NCBI GenBank assembly: GCA_023433965.1
Contig: JAEYTQ010000462.1
Coordinates: forward strand, 1 to 6,892
Length of the DNA: 6,892 bases
Source of the DNA: Pseudomonadota bacterium
GTDB taxonomy: Bacteria; Pseudomonadota; Alphaproteobacteria; Rhizobiales; Xanthobacteraceae
Direction: 5' to 3'
Part shown: positions 5,044 to 6,892 of the stretch, in pieces
Numbering within the stretch: position 1 is the first letter of the stretch
How the letters are laid out: each line of letters starts with the position of its first letter
Notes under the pieces: model-generated
Databases searched by the model: none
Seen by the model: the letters and a program-made list of their open reading frames with translations, nothing else
Told to the model about the DNA's origin: nothing
Program-made: the position numbers and the translations under genes

Positions 5044-6892
5044 ATGACGCTGTTGCAGGTCGAGCTGGACGACAAATACCGGCTCGAATCGAAGCGGATC
5101 TTCCTGTCCGGCACGCAGGCCCTGGTCCGCCTACCCATGTTGCAGCGCGAACGCGACCGGCTTCAAGGCCTCAACACCGGCGGCTTTATCTCGGGTTATC
5201 GTGGCTCGCCGCTCGGCATGTACGACCATGCGTTGTGGCGGGCGAAGGCGCACCTCCAGCAGCACGACATCGCCTTCGTTCCCGGCCTGAACGAGGACCT
5301 GGCGGCGACCGCCGTCTGGGGCAGCCAGCAGGTCGGCCTGTTTCCCGGCGCCAAGGTCGATGGCGTGTTCGGCATCTGGTACGGCAAGGGTCCCGGTGTC
5401 GACCGCTCCGTGGACGCCCTCAAGCACGCCAATGCGGCCGGCACCTCGCGCAATGGCGGCGTGCTGGCGCTCGCGGGCGACGACCACGGCTGCCAGTCCT
5501 CGACGCTGGCGCATCAGAGCGAGCAGGTGTTCGCGGCGGCGCTGATCCCCGTGATCAATCCGGCCACGCTCCAGGATTATCTCGACCTCGGTCTCTATGG
5601 TTTTGCGCTCTCGCGCTTCTCCGGCTGCTGGGTCGGCTTCAAGGCGATCAGCGAGACCGTGGAAAGCTCGGCCTCGATCGACAGCGATCCCGAACGTATC
5701 CAGATCAGGCTGCCCGAGGACTTCGAGATGCCGCCTGGCGGCCTCAACATCCGCTGGCCCGATCCGCCGCTGGAGGCGGAGAAGCGCCTTTTCGGCCCCA
5801 AGATGGCCGCCGTGCAGGCCTTTGCCCGCGCCAACCAGCTCGATCGCATCGTGCTCGATTCCAAGCCGGCGCGGCTCGGCATCGTCGCCACTGGCAAGGC
5901 CTATCTCGACCTGCGCCAGGCGCTCGCCGATTTGGGCATTACCGACAAGGACGCCCAGGACCTAGGCCTTCGCATTTATAAGGTCGCGTTGACCTGGCCG
6001 CTGGAGGAGAGCGGCGCAAAACGTTTCGCGGAGGGCCTTCAGGACGTGCTGGTGGTCGAGGAGAAACGCGGCTTCATCGAAGACCAGCTGATGCGCATCC
6101 TCTACAACGTCGATGCCTCAAAGCGTCCGACCGTCACGGGCAAGCGCGACGAGCGCGGCGCGCCGCTGCTGCCGAGCGAAGGCGAACTGACACCGACCAT
6201 CGTCGCCGGCGCGCTGGTGGCGCGCCTGCGCAAGCTCGGCCATAACAGTCCCATGCTGGAGCAGCGCCTCGCACGGCTCGAGGCGTTCGATAACCCGGTC
6301 ACGACCAGCACGGCGATCAAGCTCGCGCGCACGCCGTTCTTCTGCTCGGGCTGTCCGCACAACACCTCGACGCGCGTGCCGGAGGGCAGCCGGGCCATGG
6401 CCGGTATCGGCTGCCACGGCATGGCCCTGAGCATGCCGACCCGCCGCACCGATCTGATCTCGCACATGGGCGCCGAGGGCGTGAACTGGATCGGCCAGTC
6501 CCCCTTCACCAGCGAGACCCACATCTTCCAGAATCTCGGCGACGGCACCTACACCCATTCCGGGCTGCTCGCCCTTCGCGCTGCGTCCGCGGCCGGCATC
6601 AACATCACCTACAAGATCCTCTACAACGACGCCGTGGCGATGACCGGCGGCCAGCCCGCCGAAGGCGCCTTCAACGTCGCCCAGATCGCGCACCAGGTCT
6701 GGGCCGAGGGCGTCAAGCGGCTAGCAATCGTCTCGGACGATCCGAGTAAGTACCCGGAAGGCAACTACTTCCCGCAAGGCGCCACCATCCATCACCGCCG
6801 TGAGCTCGATGCCGTGCAGCGCGAGCTGCGCGACATCAAGGGCCTCACGGCCATTATCTACGATCAGACTTGCGCGGCGGAAAAGCGCCGCC
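5044..6892 (+). CDS. Indolepyruvate:ferredoxin oxidoreductase family enzyme (fused IorA/IorB type), N-terminal 616 residues, partial
   Basis: These TPP enzymes oxidatively decarboxylate aryl-2-oxoacids such as indolepyruvate or phenylpyruvate to aryl-acetyl-CoA, passing electrons to ferredoxin or another acceptor. The frame is open to the window edge; proteobacterial fused members have roughly 1,100-1,200 residues, so about half is missing, including any ferredoxin-like and gamma domains. The N-terminal pyrimidine-binding domain shows GYRGSPLG (51-58) and NEDLAATAVWGSQ (83-95), with Glu84 a candidate cofactor-activating Glu. A linker domain follows (about 250-400). The TPP/Mg site is GDG (499-501), then Asn528 and AMTGGQP (532-538). 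Cys434 and Cys437 (CSGCPH), Cys457 (GIGC) and Cys610 (DQTC) fit the four-Cys pattern for a proximal [4Fe-4S] cluster in this superfamily. The ATG at 5044 has GAGGA eight bases upstream and matches the usual start of the family. It is divergent from the hotdog gene; exact substrate is unproven. Confidence 0.92.
   Translation, partial: MTLLQVELDDKYRLESKRIFLSGTQALVRLPMLQRERDRLQGLNTGGFISGYRGSPLGMYDHALWRAKAHLQQHDIAFVPGLNEDLAATAVWGSQQVGLFPGAKVDGVFGIWYGKGPGVDRSVDALKHANAAGTSRNGGVLALAGDDHGCQSSTLAHQSEQVFAAALIPVINPATLQDYLDLGLYGFALSRFSGCWVGFKAISETVESSASIDSDPERIQIRLPEDFEMPPGGLNIRWPDPPLEAEKRLFGPKMAAVQAFARANQLDRIVLDSKPARLGIVATGKAYLDLRQALADLGITDKDAQDLGLRIYKVALTWPLEESGAKRFAEGLQDVLVVEEKRGFIEDQLMRILYNVDASKRPTVTGKRDERGAPLLPSEGELTPTIVAGALVARLRKLGHNSPMLEQRLARLEAFDNPVTTSTAIKLARTPFFCSGCPHNTSTRVPEGSRAMAGIGCHGMALSMPTRRTDLISHMGAEGVNWIGQSPFTSETHIFQNLGDGTYTHSGLLALRAASAAGINITYKILYNDAVAMTGGQPAEGAFNVAQIAHQVWAEGVKRLAIVSDDPSKYPEGNYFPQGATIHHRRELDAVQRELRDIKGLTAIIYDQTCAAEKRR

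Noticed and set aside
4959..5981. Plus-strand frame of 340 codons overlapping the oxidoreductase start
   Set aside because: Arg/Pro/Gly-rich shadow; the frame starting at 5044 gives a clear TPP enzyme and stays open to the window end.
6102..6693. Minus-strand frames antisense to the TPP domain
   Set aside because: Shadows of the conserved TPP-binding region on the plus strand.

Overview
The window looks like the chromosome of a Bradyrhizobium-type alphaproteobacterium (Bradyrhizobium, Rhodopseudomonas and relatives). The basis is very high G+C with G/C-rich third codon positions, a sox operon beside amidohydrolase and transport genes, a large fused indolepyruvate:acceptor oxidoreductase, and an intergenic palindromic element of a style common in those genomes. 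This is an inference from protein and repeat style; no database search was made.

Layout. Positions 1-1169 (+) hold the end of a sulfur-oxidation operon: the last codons of a soxY-like gene, then soxZ, then the dihaem cytochrome gene soxA. Each junction overlaps by one to four bases, so the genes are probably translationally coupled. SoxY and SoxZ form the periplasmic carrier to which sulfur compounds are bound. SoxA (with SoxX, not seen here) makes the bond oxidatively. A strong hairpin at 1173-1201 lies between soxA and the convergent gene that follows. Positions 1218-3595 (-) hold a two-gene operon: a biuret-hydrolase-like cysteine hydrolase of the isochorismatase superfamily, then an NCS2-type permease overlapping it by four bases. 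The pair suggests uptake and hydrolysis of a small amide such as biuret, a ureide or a degraded pyrimidine or triazine. Positions 3596-3925 contain no credible gene. They hold an operator-like palindrome upstream of the hydrolase, a long imperfect hairpin, and a modular palindromic repeat of about 140 bp.

Positions 3926-4879 (-) encode a 317-residue protein that looks like a double hotdog fold (MaoC/thioesterase-like) with unclear catalytic residues. It is divergent from the gene at 5044, which runs off the right edge. That gene encodes the N-terminal 616 residues of a fused indolepyruvate:ferredoxin oxidoreductase family enzyme, including the TPP-binding domain and four cysteines that fit a [4Fe-4S] site. 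The divergent 164-bp gap contains a small palindrome, a spaced direct repeat, and a possible 30-codon lipoprotein-like ORF running into the start of the hotdog gene.

Nothing in the window is a clear mobile element, phage, CRISPR array, tRNA or rRNA. The parts most worth a second look are the non-canonical SoxY tail, the hydrolase/permease pair with its candidate operator, the nested palindromic element, and the hotdog/oxidoreductase divergent pair with the tiny lipopeptide ORF.
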